Assembly: GCA_020160805.1 (NCBI GenBank)
Contig: JAIUPO010000020.1
Span: 1 to 64,000 of the forward strand
DNA: 64,000 nt
Direction: 5' to 3'
From: Actinomycetota bacterium
Lineage (GTDB): Bacteria; Actinomycetota; Actinomycetes; Actinomycetales; Dermatophilaceae
Of this stretch, positions 8,666 through 15,810 are shown piece after piece. The position numbers and the translations under genes were made by a program. The notes below the pieces were generated by a model. The model ran no database searches. It saw only the letters and a program-made list of their open reading frames with translations, and was not told the DNA's origin. Position 1 is the first letter of the stretch. The number at the start of each line of letters is the position of its first letter.

Positions 8666-9555
8666 TCCACGCGGAGAAGGCCACTCTTAGGACGGGGCCG
8701 TCGGTGACGGTCTCACGCATGTGTGACCTGCTCGGGGTGTCTCGGTCGGGATATTACGACTGGGCCACGCGACAACACGCCGGGCCCGGGCCGCGCGAGG
8801 CACGGCTGCTGGCGTTAGCGGACGAAGTCCGTCGTGCGCACAAGGACTCCGACGGGGCGTACGGGGCCCCGCGAATCACCGCCGAGTTACGCCCTGCCGG
8901 GGAAGTGGTCTCGGTGAAGACGGCGGCGAAAGTGATGCGCCGCACCGGGATCGAGGGCATCAGCCCTCGCACCTGGCACCCGGTCACCACGATTGTGGAT
9001 CCCTCGCCACACGCGATCCCAGACCTGGTCGAGCGGCGTTTCGACACCGGAGAGGTGAACAGAGTCTGGACCTCCGACATCACCTACCTGGCCACCGGGC
9101 AGGGCTGGCTATACCTGTGCGCGATCCGCGACGGCTGTTCCCGACGCGTCCTCGGGTACGCCTTCAGCGACAGCCTGCACACCGATCTCGTCGAGGACGC
9201 CCTGCGCCGCGCCGTGACCTTCCGCGACGGCGACACCCACGGGGTGATCCTGCACGCGGACCGCGGCTGCCAATACACCTCGCAGCAACTCCACGACGCG
9301 GCCGAAGCTCTCAACGTCCGACTGTCCGTCGGCCGCACCGGCGTCTGCTGGGACAACGCGCAACAAGAGAGCTTCTGGTCAACGCTGAAGACCGAGTTCT
9401 ACCACCGCTACCAGTTCACCACCCACGCCGCCGCAATCCACGGCGTCACCGAATGGATCGAGACCGTGTACAACCGCCGCCGACGCCACTCAGCCCTCGG
9501 CTACACCCCGGTAGCCTTCGAACACCACATCACCACCGCGGCACAAGCCGCATAA
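8662..9555 (+). CDS. IS3-family transposase OrfB (DDE integrase core)
   Basis: About 297 residues if started at GTG 8662, which overlaps the orfA stop. Normally it is made as an OrfA-OrfB fusion by -1 frameshifting. An HTH_21 segment (VSRMCDLLGVSRSGYYDW) precedes the rve integrase core with the catalytic acids visible: Asp in WTSDITYLATGQGWLYL, Asp in VILHADRGCQYTS and Glu in NAQQESFWSTLKTEF. The orfB frame is intact. It cuts and joins the ends of this element. Confidence 0.93.
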   Translation: MIHAEKATLRTGPSVTVSRMCDLLGVSRSGYYDWATRQHAGPGPREARLLALADEVRRAHKDSDGAYGAPRITAELRPAGEVVSVKTAAKVMRRTGIEGISPRTWHPVTTIVDPSPHAIPDLVERRFDTGEVNRVWTSDITYLATGQGWLYLCAIRDGCSRRVLGYAFSDSLHTDLVEDALRRAVTFRDGDTHGVILHADRGCQYTSQQLHDAAEALNVRLSVGRTGVCWDNAQQESFWSTLKTEFYHRYQFTTHAAAIHGVTEWIETVYNRRRRHSALGYTPVAFEHHITTAAQAA

Positions 9556-9557
9556 CC

Positions 9558-9584
9558 GATGTCCGTCAAACGGTGACAACCCCA
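9558..9584 (-). repeat. Right terminal inverted repeat of the IS3 element
   Basis: 27 bases ending in GACAACCCCA; complement of the left end with three mismatches. Immediately followed by the GCGG target duplicate. Confidence 0.9.
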
Positions 9585-9598
9585 GCGGACATACTCCA

Positions 9599-9675
9599 TG
9601 GTCGGGGTAGCCGGATTTGAACCGGCGGCCTTCCGCTCCCAAAGCGGACGCGCTACCAACCTGCGCCATACCCCG
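9599..9675 (-). tRNA. tRNA-Pro (anticodon TGG)
   Basis: A 77-base cloverleaf including an encoded CCA. The seven-base acceptor stem CGGGGTA pairs with TACCCCG. The anticodon stem TCCGC/GCGGA carries loop TTTGGGA with TGG at positions 34-36, reading CCA codons. The T arm holds GGTTCAAATCC. It lies 14 bases from the IS right end. Confidence 0.95.
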
Positions 9676-9689
9676 GGGCGGGGGCCCTA

Positions 9690-9773
9690 CTAACCTCTGC
9701 TAGCAGAACTTAATCAACTCCGCGCACCGTGCAAGCTGTGCGGATTTGACTAACGTCTGCTAGCAGAGGTTAG
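9690..9773. promoter_or_regulatory. Pair of palindromic operators between two tRNA genes
   Basis: Two 24-base sites, 9690-9713 and 9750-9773, start exactly 60 bp apart. Both share the 12-base palindrome TCTGCTAGCAGA flanked by CTAAC on the left and a GTTAG-like right arm. The second is nearly perfect and the first is degenerate on its right arm. A TTGACT hexamer (9746-9751) overlaps the second. They look like binding sites for a dimeric TetR- or MarR-type repressor. No regulated gene is evident: both neighbours are tRNAs. Confidence 0.6.
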
Positions 9774-9790
9774 GGGCAAACACGTCCCGG

Positions 9791-9861
9791 AGCGGGCGAC
9801 GAGAATCGAACTCGCGTAATCAGTTTGGAAGACTGAGGCTCTACCATTGAGCTACGCCCGC
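9791..9861 (-). tRNA. tRNA-Gly (anticodon TCC)
   Basis: A 71-base cloverleaf without encoded CCA. Acceptor stem GCGGGCG/CGCCCGC, anticodon stem TCAGT/ACTGA and loop CTTCCAA give anticodon TCC, reading GGA codons. The T arm holds GAGTTCGATTCTC. Confidence 0.95.
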
Positions 9862-9949
9862 GCGCCGTCCGCGCCGGGGCGCGCACGAAGCGAGGGCCAG
9901 CCTACCTGCCCGCCGCAGGCGCCCGAAATCGCTTAATCCGCCGGTTCCC

Positions 9950-9962
9950 TAGACTCCGGCGT
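9950..9962 (+). promoter_or_regulatory. -10 box for a leaderless start at 9963
   Basis: TAGACT at 9950-9955 ends seven bases before ATG 9963 and there is no Shine-Dalgarno. The same TANNNT-N6/7-start layout recurs at several genes in the window. Confidence 0.55.
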
Positions 9963-10433
9963 ATGCCGCCCGCTCCCCTGACCGCGCACCAGCGCCAGGC
10001 CCTGGACGCCCTGGACCAGGACCGGCTGGTCGCCGATCTGGTCGCCCTGGTCCGCGCGCCGAGCGTGACCGGCACCGATGTCGAGTCCGAACAACAGCAC
10101 TGGCGCGCGCTTTCGAGGAGGTCGGGCTGGAAACCGACCTTTGGCGCCTCGACCTCGACGCCCTGCACGCGGACCCCGAGTTTCCCGGCACTGAGGCCGA
10201 GCGCAGCGAGGGCTATGGCCTGGTCGGCACCACCCCCGGCAACCCTCACCAGCCACCGGCACTCATCCTCCAAGGCCACACCGATGTCGTGCCCACGGGC
10301 GATCTGGCCCAGTGGACCGACGGCGATCCGTTCTCCGGCGCCATCCGCGACGGCGCCGTACACGGCCGGGGCGCCTGCGATATGAAGGCTGGTGTCGCGG
10401 TCAATCTCGCCGTCGCGCGGGCCCTGCACGCCA
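9963..10433 (+). pseudogene. M20-family peptidase N-terminal fragment, frameshifted and truncated
   Basis: The frame from ATG 9963 ([20 protein letters not shown], then [15 protein letters not shown]) is the start of an ArgE/DapE-like M20 metallopeptidase. At about 10095 one base is lost (ancestral [12 protein letters not shown] can be restored) and the next frame carries on through the metal-binding segment [14 protein letters not shown] and [13 protein letters not shown], holding the HTD and D-M-K motifs. The gene stops abruptly at about 10433, where it is joined to an unrelated ABC permease fragment. It cannot make a working enzyme: the dimerisation and second metal-binding parts are gone. 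Confidence 0.85.
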
Positions 10434-10827
10434 CTCTCGCTGCCGTTCACGATCTTCGTCTTCATCGCCGGCCCGTCTGCGATCCCGGAGGACATCCAGG
10501 AGGCGGCGATGGTCGACGGCGCGAGCCCGTGGCAGCGCTATCGCCGCATCACCTTGCCGCTGCTGCGTCCCGCGCTGATGGTCGCCACCGTCCTCAACGC
10601 GATCTACGTCTTCAATTCTTTTCCGATCGTCTACACCCTCAACGACTGCAATCCCGGTTTCCTCCACGACAACGACGATCACGTTCATGTACAAGCTGGC
10701 CTTCAAGAGACAGGAGAAGGATGTCGGTGTGTCGGCCGACGCCGGCGTCATCAATGGCCTGCTCATCCTGCTGGTCGTGATGCTCTATCTGCGGATCATC
10801 AACTGGCGTGAGGAGACGCGCCGATGA
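10434..10827 (+). pseudogene. MalF/UgpA-type sugar ABC permease, C-terminal fragment, frameshifted
   Basis: From the junction at about 10434 the sequence encodes the cytoplasmic EAA loop of a type-1 sugar permease ([11 protein letters not shown], then [10 protein letters not shown]-like [20 protein letters not shown]) and a following helix. Near 10650 one extra base shifts the frame; the continuation [17 protein letters not shown] and the last membrane helix [19 protein letters not shown] run to TGA at 10825-10827. The N-terminal two thirds of the permease are missing. The ATGA overlap with the next fragment preserves the original malF-malG arrangement. Confidence 0.85.
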
Positions 10828-11000
10828 GCGCTGTCCCCGGCCGCACGCCCTTCCTATTGCTCGTGCTGGTCACCCAGATGTTCGCGCCGACGTCACTGGT
10901 CGTCGGGCTCTATCGCCAGTTCTTCGAGCTGACGCTGATCAACACCTATGCCGCCCTGATCCTGACCAATGCGGCCTTCAACGCGGGCAGCATCAAGTGA
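10824..11000 (+). pseudogene. MalG-type sugar ABC permease remnant
   Basis: A 58-codon frame (MSAVPGRTPFLLLVLVTQMF...) keeps only a middle piece of a second sugar permease: one membrane helix and the LINTYAALILTNAAF segment that precedes the EAA loop in MalG proteins. Normal family length is near 280, so both flanks have been deleted. Its start overlaps the previous fragment's stop and its stop overlaps the nagA start. Confidence 0.75.
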
Positions 11001-11923
11001 TGCTGCTCGACCTGCACTGCCACGGCGCCCTCGGTGCGAACTTCGGCACCGATGAGGCCACCTCGCGCCGGGCGGCGGCCTACCACCGCAGCCAGGGTGC
11101 GTATGTCGTCGCCAGCCTGGTCAGCGCCGCACCGGACCGGCTGGAGCAGCAGGTCCGGGTGCTTGCGCCGCTCGTCGCCGACGGCACGATCCTCGGAATC
11201 CACCTCGAAGGCCCCTGCCTCGCCCACGACCGCCGCGGCGCCCACGACCCGGGCGCGCTGATCGACCCCGACTGCGCCCTTGTGGACCGGCTCGCCGACG
11301 CCGTGGCTGAGGCCGGAGCCCCCGGCGCGATCGTGCACTGGACCTTCGCCCCGGAGCTGCCCGGCGCCGCGGCTTTCGCGAAAGCCTTGGTACGGCACGG
11401 GATTCGGCCGGCGATCGGGCATACAGCAGCCAGCGCAGCGCAGGTGCGCACCGCCATCGACCTCGCCCTCGACGCGGGAAGCGGGCCGCCGCTGATCACG
11501 CACCTCTTCAACGGTATGCCGCCCCTGCACCACCGCGATGGCGGCCCGGTGGCCGCCGCCCTCGCCGCCGCGGCACAGGGCGAGGTGATCGTCGAGCTGA
11601 TCGCCGACGGGGTGCATGTCGCGCCCGAGGTCGTGGGGATGGTCTTCGATCTGCTGGGGCCGGAGCACATCGCGCTCGTCTCCGATGCCATGTCGGCGAC
11701 CGGCCTCGGCGATGGCGACTATCTCCTCGGCGAACTCGCCGTCCGGGTCAGCGAGGGCGTAGCCCGACTGGTCGACGGCGGCTCGATCGCGGGAAGCACG
11801 AGCAGCCTGCCGACCTGCCGGGATTGGGCGATCACGACGGCCGGTCTCGACGCAGAACTCGCAGATCAGGCCGCGCACGCGACGCCGGCCGTGGTGCTCG
11901 GGAGTCGGCTGGGACTGGTGTGA
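11000..11923 (+). CDS. nagA: N-acetylglucosamine-6-phosphate deacetylase, shortened at both ends
   Basis: A 307-residue frame starting at ATG 11000 in a TGATG overlap. It retains the amidohydrolase core: metal-site segment DLHCHGALGANF, HLEGPCLAHDRRGAHDP, the GHTAASAAQ and THLFNGMPPLHHR histidines and the catalytic LVSDAMSATG. NagA normally has about 60 more N-terminal residues (a beta-sandwich half) and 30 more at the C-terminus, both absent here. The enzyme would convert GlcNAc-6-P to glucosamine-6-P. Given its neighbours, three fragments of a sugar-uptake region, it is probably another remnant although its frame is open. Confidence 0.75.
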   Translation: MLLDLHCHGALGANFGTDEATSRRAAAYHRSQGAYVVASLVSAAPDRLEQQVRVLAPLVADGTILGIHLEGPCLAHDRRGAHDPGALIDPDCALVDRLADAVAEAGAPGAIVHWTFAPELPGAAAFAKALVRHGIRPAIGHTAASAAQVRTAIDLALDAGSGPPLITHLFNGMPPLHHRDGGPVAAALAAAAQGEVIVELIADGVHVAPEVVGMVFDLLGPEHIALVSDAMSATGLGDGDYLLGELAVRVSEGVARLVDGGSIAGSTSSLPTCRDWAITTAGLDAELADQAAHATPAVVLGSRLGLV

Positions 11924-12001
11924 TCAGGCTGACTGGTAGGATGCCCTCGGGAAATCTGCCGGTTTCCTGTCGTGTTGTGTCGCCTCAGGGGAAATGCCGC
12001 C

Positions 12002-12727
12002 ATGTCTGATCGCCACCGCGGATCGTCCCGTTCGCGACGGGCCATATCCCTTCCGGTCGCCGTCATGGCGCTCGCCGGTGGTTTGGCGCTCGCGCCCGCG
12101 GCCACCGCCGGAGTCGGCAACCCCATTGCTGCGGGCATCGCCTTCGCGACCGGCACGGAGTCCTCCACGAGCAGCAGCACAACCTCGTTCACGCCGCCGG
12201 AGACCAGCACGACGACGACCACCACGGAGCCGACGTCCACGACGACGACGGAGCCGAGCTCGACGTCCTCCACGTCGACCTTCACGCCCCCGGAGACCTC
12301 GACGACCACCCCGGTCGAGACGACGACCAGCTTCACGCCGCCTACATCGTCGACCAGCACTTTCAACCCGCCCTCCTCGTCGTCGACCTCGGTCACGCCG
12401 CGGCCCTCGTCGTCGAGCACCACGCGCACCTCGACCTCGACCACCCCCCGGTCCACCAGCACGGTCTCGACGCCTCCCCCCGCCTCGACGTCGACCAGCA
12501 CCTCGACCTCCACGTCCTCCTCGACCAGCACCGAAGACGAGGTCGTGGTCCCCAGCGACGACGAGACCAGCGAAGGCCCCGGCATCCAGGAGAAGGTCGG
12601 GACCATCGCCAGCGAAATCTTCAATGGCGGCACCAACTGGGACCTGATCAAGAAGACCTTCGTGGGCCTCGCCCTGGCCGGACTTGCCGGCCTCGGGGTC
12701 GCCGTCATGCGTCCGCGGCGCCACTAA
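12002..12727 (+). CDS. Mucin-like Ser/Thr-rich surface protein with C-terminal anchor
   Basis: ATG 12002 lies eight bases behind AGGGGAA. The 241-residue product has a twin-Arg-containing signal peptide (RRAISLPVAVMALAGGLALA, cleavage after ATA), then about 140 residues almost wholly Ser, Thr and Pro with repeated FTPPETSTTT blocks. An acidic stretch follows, then a short folded-looking segment, and finally one hydrophobic helix (FVGLALAGLAGLGVAVM) with a basic RPRRH tail. This is the layout of an extended, probably O-mannosylated stalk held in the membrane. No enzymatic domain is seen and there is no LPXTG motif. Function unknown. Confidence 0.8.
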   Translation: MSDRHRGSSRSRRAISLPVAVMALAGGLALAPAATAGVGNPIAAGIAFATGTESSTSSSTTSFTPPETSTTTTTTEPTSTTTTEPSSTSSTSTFTPPETSTTTPVETTTSFTPPTSSTSTFNPPSSSSTSVTPRPSSSSTTRTSTSTTPRSTSTVSTPPPASTSTSTSTSTSSSTSTEDEVVVPSDDETSEGPGIQEKVGTIASEIFNGGTNWDLIKKTFVGLALAGLAGLGVAVMRPRRH

Positions 12728-12734
12728 CGCCGCT

Positions 12735-13469
12735 CTAGCGCCAGCCACAGCGCTCGAAGGTCACCCGCAGGTAGAGCGGGGGGCGACCGGCCGCCATACC
12801 CTTGCGCTCGAAGCCGTCATCGTCCTTCCACGCCGGCCGCTCGATCTGCTCCACCCGACCGGGCCCGAAGGCGGCAAGCTGATCGCGAGTCCAGTCGGCA
12901 TACACCGGGTGGTCGGTGCCGATGAGCAGCTCCCCGCCCGGCTCGAGCACCCCGGCGATCGCCTCGATGGTCCGCCGCTGGACGAACCGCCGCTTGGCAT
13001 GTTTCGCCTTGGGCCACGGGTCAGGGAAGAACAGATGCACCGCTCGCAGGCTGTGCGGCGCGATCCCGCCGCCGAGCAGCTCCATGGCATCGCGGGCATA
13101 CACCCGCACATTGGTCAGCCCCTGATCCTGGACGACAGCCAGCATCCGCACGACCCCGGGCAGGTGCACTTCCGCCGTCAGGACATCATGGTCCGGGTGC
13201 GCCGCGGCATACCCGATCGCCGCGCCACCATGCCCCGAGCCGATCTCCAGCACCAGCGGCGCCAGGCGCCCGAACTCGCGCTCCGGGTCGAGCGGCAATT
13301 GCTCCACGCGATATGCGGGGAGCAAGTCCTCCAGCCGGCGCCGGGTCAGATCAGAGACCCGATAGCGCGGCGTGAAGGTGCGGATCGGACGCGGATTCTC
13401 GACGTCGAGTGGCCACCCGCCACCGATGAGGGAATCCGGTGCGCGAGAAGGGGATTCGGGCTCGCTCAT
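12735..13469 (-). CDS. trmB: tRNA (guanine-N7-)-methyltransferase
   Basis: A 244-residue Rossmann-fold methylase. The SAM site is LVLEIGSGHGG, and the family signature VHLFFPDPWPKAKHAKRR is intact, followed by GGELLIGTDHPVYADW. It places m7G46 in the variable loop of tRNAs. Its first four bases overlap the stop of the upstream phosphatase gene (ATGA at 13466-13469), so the two are co-transcribed. Confidence 0.95.
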   Translation of the reverse strand: MSEPESPSRAPDSLIGGGWPLDVENPRPIRTFTPRYRVSDLTRRRLEDLLPAYRVEQLPLDPEREFGRLAPLVLEIGSGHGGAAIGYAAAHPDHDVLTAEVHLPGVVRMLAVVQDQGLTNVRVYARDAMELLGGGIAPHSLRAVHLFFPDPWPKAKHAKRRFVQRRTIEAIAGVLEPGGELLIGTDHPVYADWTRDQLAAFGPGRVEQIERPAWKDDDGFERKGMAAGRPPLYLRVTFERCGWR

Positions 13470-14578
13470 CCGCGCCAGATCACCAGCGCCGCGCGATCGT
13501 CGTTCACCCCGCCTCGCGCCGAATCGACGAGTTCCTGCGCCAGTCCCGAGAAACTGCCTTCTCGCACAAAGCGTTCCGCCAGCCCACCGACCCAGTCGAT
13601 GCCATCGGCCAGGTCGGATTCGCGGGACTCGATGACGCCATCAGTGAAGAGCACGAGCACATCGCCCGTCTGCATCTCGCCATTGCTGCGGGGGAAGGTC
13701 ATGCCCTCCATCAGCCCAAGTGCCGGGCCCTGGGATTGTGTGACCTCACGCCAGGTACCTGTCGCGGCCCGGAATTGCATGGCGGGCGGGTGCCCGGCAC
13801 CGCTGACCGAGAAGTGGCCGAAGACCGGGTCGAGGTCGACATGGACGGCGGTGGCAAAACCCTCGGCCCAGGCCTGGCGCACGAGGAAGGTGTTGGCGGC
13901 GTCGAGGAAGCGCCAGGGCTCGACCTGGCCCAGCAGCCCGCTCAAGGCTGCCGAGGTCGTCATCCCGCGGGTGCCGGCCCGCAGGCCCTTTCCGCTGACA
14001 TCGACGAGCGCGAACTCGGCGTGCCGGCGATGGAAGCCTTCGGCGCACAGGATGATGTCACCGCGGAAGGCATCGCCATACGCCCCGTCGACCGCGCATT
14101 CGGCATGCCACCCCTCGGGCAGCGCCGGGACGGCACCGAACTGGCCCTGCGCAGTGTGCAGGGCACGCAGCAGGTGCTCCGCCGTCGTGCCATAGACCCC
14201 GAGGCCCTCGCGAGCGCGCGCGAGGAAGAACATCGCCACCATGATCGCGGCCATGGCGACGGCCACCGACAGGCTGCGCCAGGCGGTCGGATGGCCGGCC
14301 GTCAAGGTCACGACATAACAGCAGATCAACCAGCCGTAGAACATCAGCAGCCGGTGCAGCGACAGGCCCAGGCCGGCAAGCACGGCCAGGGGCGCGAGCG
14401 TCCCGCGCGGCACATCATTGGGCCAGCGCCAGACCAGCACCGAGAGCGCGAGCGCGGCGAGACACAGCACGACCAGCCGAACCGGCTCCGCGGGCCCGTG
14501 GGCCGCGGCGGAGGCCAGCCAGCGTTGCGCCTGCGCGGTCCGGGAGGTCACCCGTTCCGTCGCGGCGTGGGTCGCCAT
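13466..14578 (-). CDS. Membrane-bound SpoIIE-type PP2C serine phosphatase
   Basis: A 370-residue protein with about four N-terminal membrane helices (LVVLCLAALALSVLVW through MAAIMVAMFFLA), then a PP2C/SpoIIE domain. Metal-binding and conserved segments are visible: AYGDAFRGD, FALVDVSGKGLRAG, HFSVSGAGHPPA, LVLFTDGVIE and the final DDRAALVIW. Such RsbU-like enzymes dephosphorylate anti-sigma antagonists or other partners; no partner gene is nearby. Translationally coupled to trmB, and separated from the rpiB stop by no spacer. Confidence 0.88.
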   Translation of the reverse strand: MATHAATERVTSRTAQAQRWLASAAAHGPAEPVRLVVLCLAALALSVLVWRWPNDVPRGTLAPLAVLAGLGLSLHRLLMFYGWLICCYVVTLTAGHPTAWRSLSVAVAMAAIMVAMFFLARAREGLGVYGTTAEHLLRALHTAQGQFGAVPALPEGWHAECAVDGAYGDAFRGDIILCAEGFHRRHAEFALVDVSGKGLRAGTRGMTTSAALSGLLGQVEPWRFLDAANTFLVRQAWAEGFATAVHVDLDPVFGHFSVSGAGHPPAMQFRAATGTWREVTQSQGPALGLMEGMTFPRSNGEMQTGDVLVLFTDGVIESRESDLADGIDWVGGLAERFVREGSFSGLAQELVDSARGGVNDDRAALVIWRG

Positions 14579-15055
14579 CTAGGCCGGCTCAGGCAATGGC
14601 GGCAGACTACCGTCGCGTTGGTAGGCGCTGAGCATGTCGATGCGCCGCTGATGCCGCGGGTCGTGCGAGAAGGGCGTGGCCAAGAAGGCCGCGACCATCG
14701 CCTTGGCTTCGTCGACGGTGTTCATCCGGGCCCCGATGGAGAGCACCTGCGCGTCATTGTGTTCGCGCGCCAGGCGGGCCGTCTCCTCGGTGTAGGCCAG
14801 CGCCGCCCGGATCCCCGCGACCTTGTTGGCGGCGATCTGCTCGCCATTGCCCGACCCGCCGAGGACGATTCCCAGGGAGTCCGGCTCGGCCGCGACGGCT
14901 TCGGCCGCGCGGAGCACAAAGACGGGATAGTCGTCCTGCGCGTCATAGGCGAACGGTCCGTGGCTGATCGCTTCGTGCCCCAGCTCGCCAACGAAGGAGA
15001 CAAGCTCCCCGAGCAGGTCGTATGCCGCGTGGTCCCCGCCGAGATGAACGCGCAT
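14579..15055 (-). CDS. rpiB: Ribose-5-phosphate isomerase B family protein
   Basis: A 158-residue protein from ATG 15055 (MRVHLGGDHAAYDLL), one base behind the stop of the upstream gene; a longer frame to 15295 only overlaps that gene. The family signatures GGDHA and GIVLGGSGNGEQIAANKVAGIRAALAY are visible, though the usual catalytic Cys (GSGIG/C region) is Gly-Ser here, as in actinobacterial forms that use a Glu base. It interconverts ribulose-5-P and ribose-5-P in the pentose phosphate pathway. Confidence 0.92.
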   Translation of the reverse strand: MRVHLGGDHAAYDLLGELVSFVGELGHEAISHGPFAYDAQDDYPVFVLRAAEAVAAEPDSLGIVLGGSGNGEQIAANKVAGIRAALAYTEETARLAREHNDAQVLSIGARMNTVDEAKAMVAAFLATPFSHDPRHQRRIDMLSAYQRDGSLPPLPEPA

Positions 15056-15056
15056 C

Positions 15057-15698
15057 TCAGGCCTCCGTATCGAAGATCGGGCCGGTGGTCCGGGTGCGTT
15101 TGAGTTCGTAGAAACCGGGCGTCCCGGCGACGAGCACGCAGCCGTCCCAAAGGCGGCCGGCCGTTTCGCCCTTGGGGGCTGGCGAGATGACCGGGCCGAA
15201 GAAGGCGATGCCGTCAACCGCGATGACGGGGGTGCCGACCTCGTCGCCGACCAGCGAGATGGCGCGCTCGTGCGAGGCCGTGAGCGCCTCGTCATACTCC
15301 GTGCTCGTAGCGGCCGCAGCCAACTCGGCGGGCAGGCCGACCTCGGCGAGCGCCTCGGCTATGACCGCGTCGTAATCCTTATTGGCCTGGTGATGGATCC
15401 GCTCGCCCAGGGCGTCATAGAGCGGCTTGATGACTTGGTCACCGTGGGCCTGCCGAGCCGCGATGAGCACGCGCACCGGACCCCAGGCGCGGTCCATCAG
15501 GTCGCGATAGTCGGCGGGCAGGTCGCGGCCTTCGTTAAGGACTGAGAGGCTCATGATCGACCAGGTCACCTGCACCGAACGGATCTTCTCGACCTCCATC
15601 AGCCAGCGCGAGGTCATCCAGGCCCACGGGCAGACCGGGTCGAACCACATCTCGGCGGATGCCGGCGCGGCCGCAGATCCTGAACTGTCGGTAACCAT
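15057..15698 (-). CDS. Mycothiol-dependent nitroreductase-type DsbA-family protein
   Basis: A 213-residue thioredoxin-fold protein closely resembling M. tuberculosis Rv2466c: MWFDPVCPWAWMTSRWLMEV at the N-terminus with a CPWA active-site motif, then MSLSVLNEGRDLP and the cis-Pro segment GTPVIAVDG near residue 160. The Rv2466c group uses mycothiol and activates nitro prodrugs; the natural substrate is unclear. ATG 15698 lies seven bases behind TAGGTT with no ribosome site. It heads a two-gene unit with rpiB. Confidence 0.85.
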   Translation of the reverse strand: MVTDSSGSAAAPASAEMWFDPVCPWAWMTSRWLMEVEKIRSVQVTWSIMSLSVLNEGRDLPADYRDLMDRAWGPVRVLIAARQAHGDQVIKPLYDALGERIHHQANKDYDAVIAEALAEVGLPAELAAAATSTEYDEALTASHERAISLVGDEVGTPVIAVDGIAFFGPVISPAPKGETAGRLWDGCVLVAGTPGFYELKRTRTTGPIFDTEA

Positions 15699-15711
15699 GA
15701 CCCCAAACCTA
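15699..15711 (-). promoter_or_regulatory. -10 box for leaderless start of the DsbA-family gene
   Basis: On the minus strand TAGGTT (15711-15706) is followed by seven bases and ATG at 15698. Confidence 0.5.
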
Positions 15712-15810
15712 CGCTACGGCGCAAGGGCCTACCTCGCGTGACAGGATGGGCTCGACGCCCGCAGCCCGCCTGCGGCGCTCCCAACACCCGCCGAACCCAG
15801 GAGTATCCCC

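Larger units (their letters stand above)
8286..9584 (+). mobile_element. IS3-family insertion sequence, 1299 bp
   Basis: Imperfect 27-bp terminal inverted repeats (8286-8312 and 9558-9584, 24 of 27 matching) begin 5'-TGG and share CGTTTGACGGACATC. They are flanked by a GCGG direct repeat (8282-8285 and 9585-9588), the size expected of an IS3 target duplication. Inside are orfA and the DDE transposase orfB. orfA has lost a base, so this copy may be immobile alone. It was inserted between tRNA-Pro and the tig upstream region. Confidence 0.93.

Noticed and set aside
11924-12748. Minus-strand Gly/Arg-rich and Val-rich frames opposite the Ser/Thr-rich gene
   Set aside because: They arise from the ACC/TCG-type repeat codons of the real gene read backward; no start signals.
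12684-15103. Plus-strand frames of 503 and 554 codons over trmB, the phosphatase and rpiB
   Set aside because: They cross three well-supported minus-strand genes and show no family motifs.
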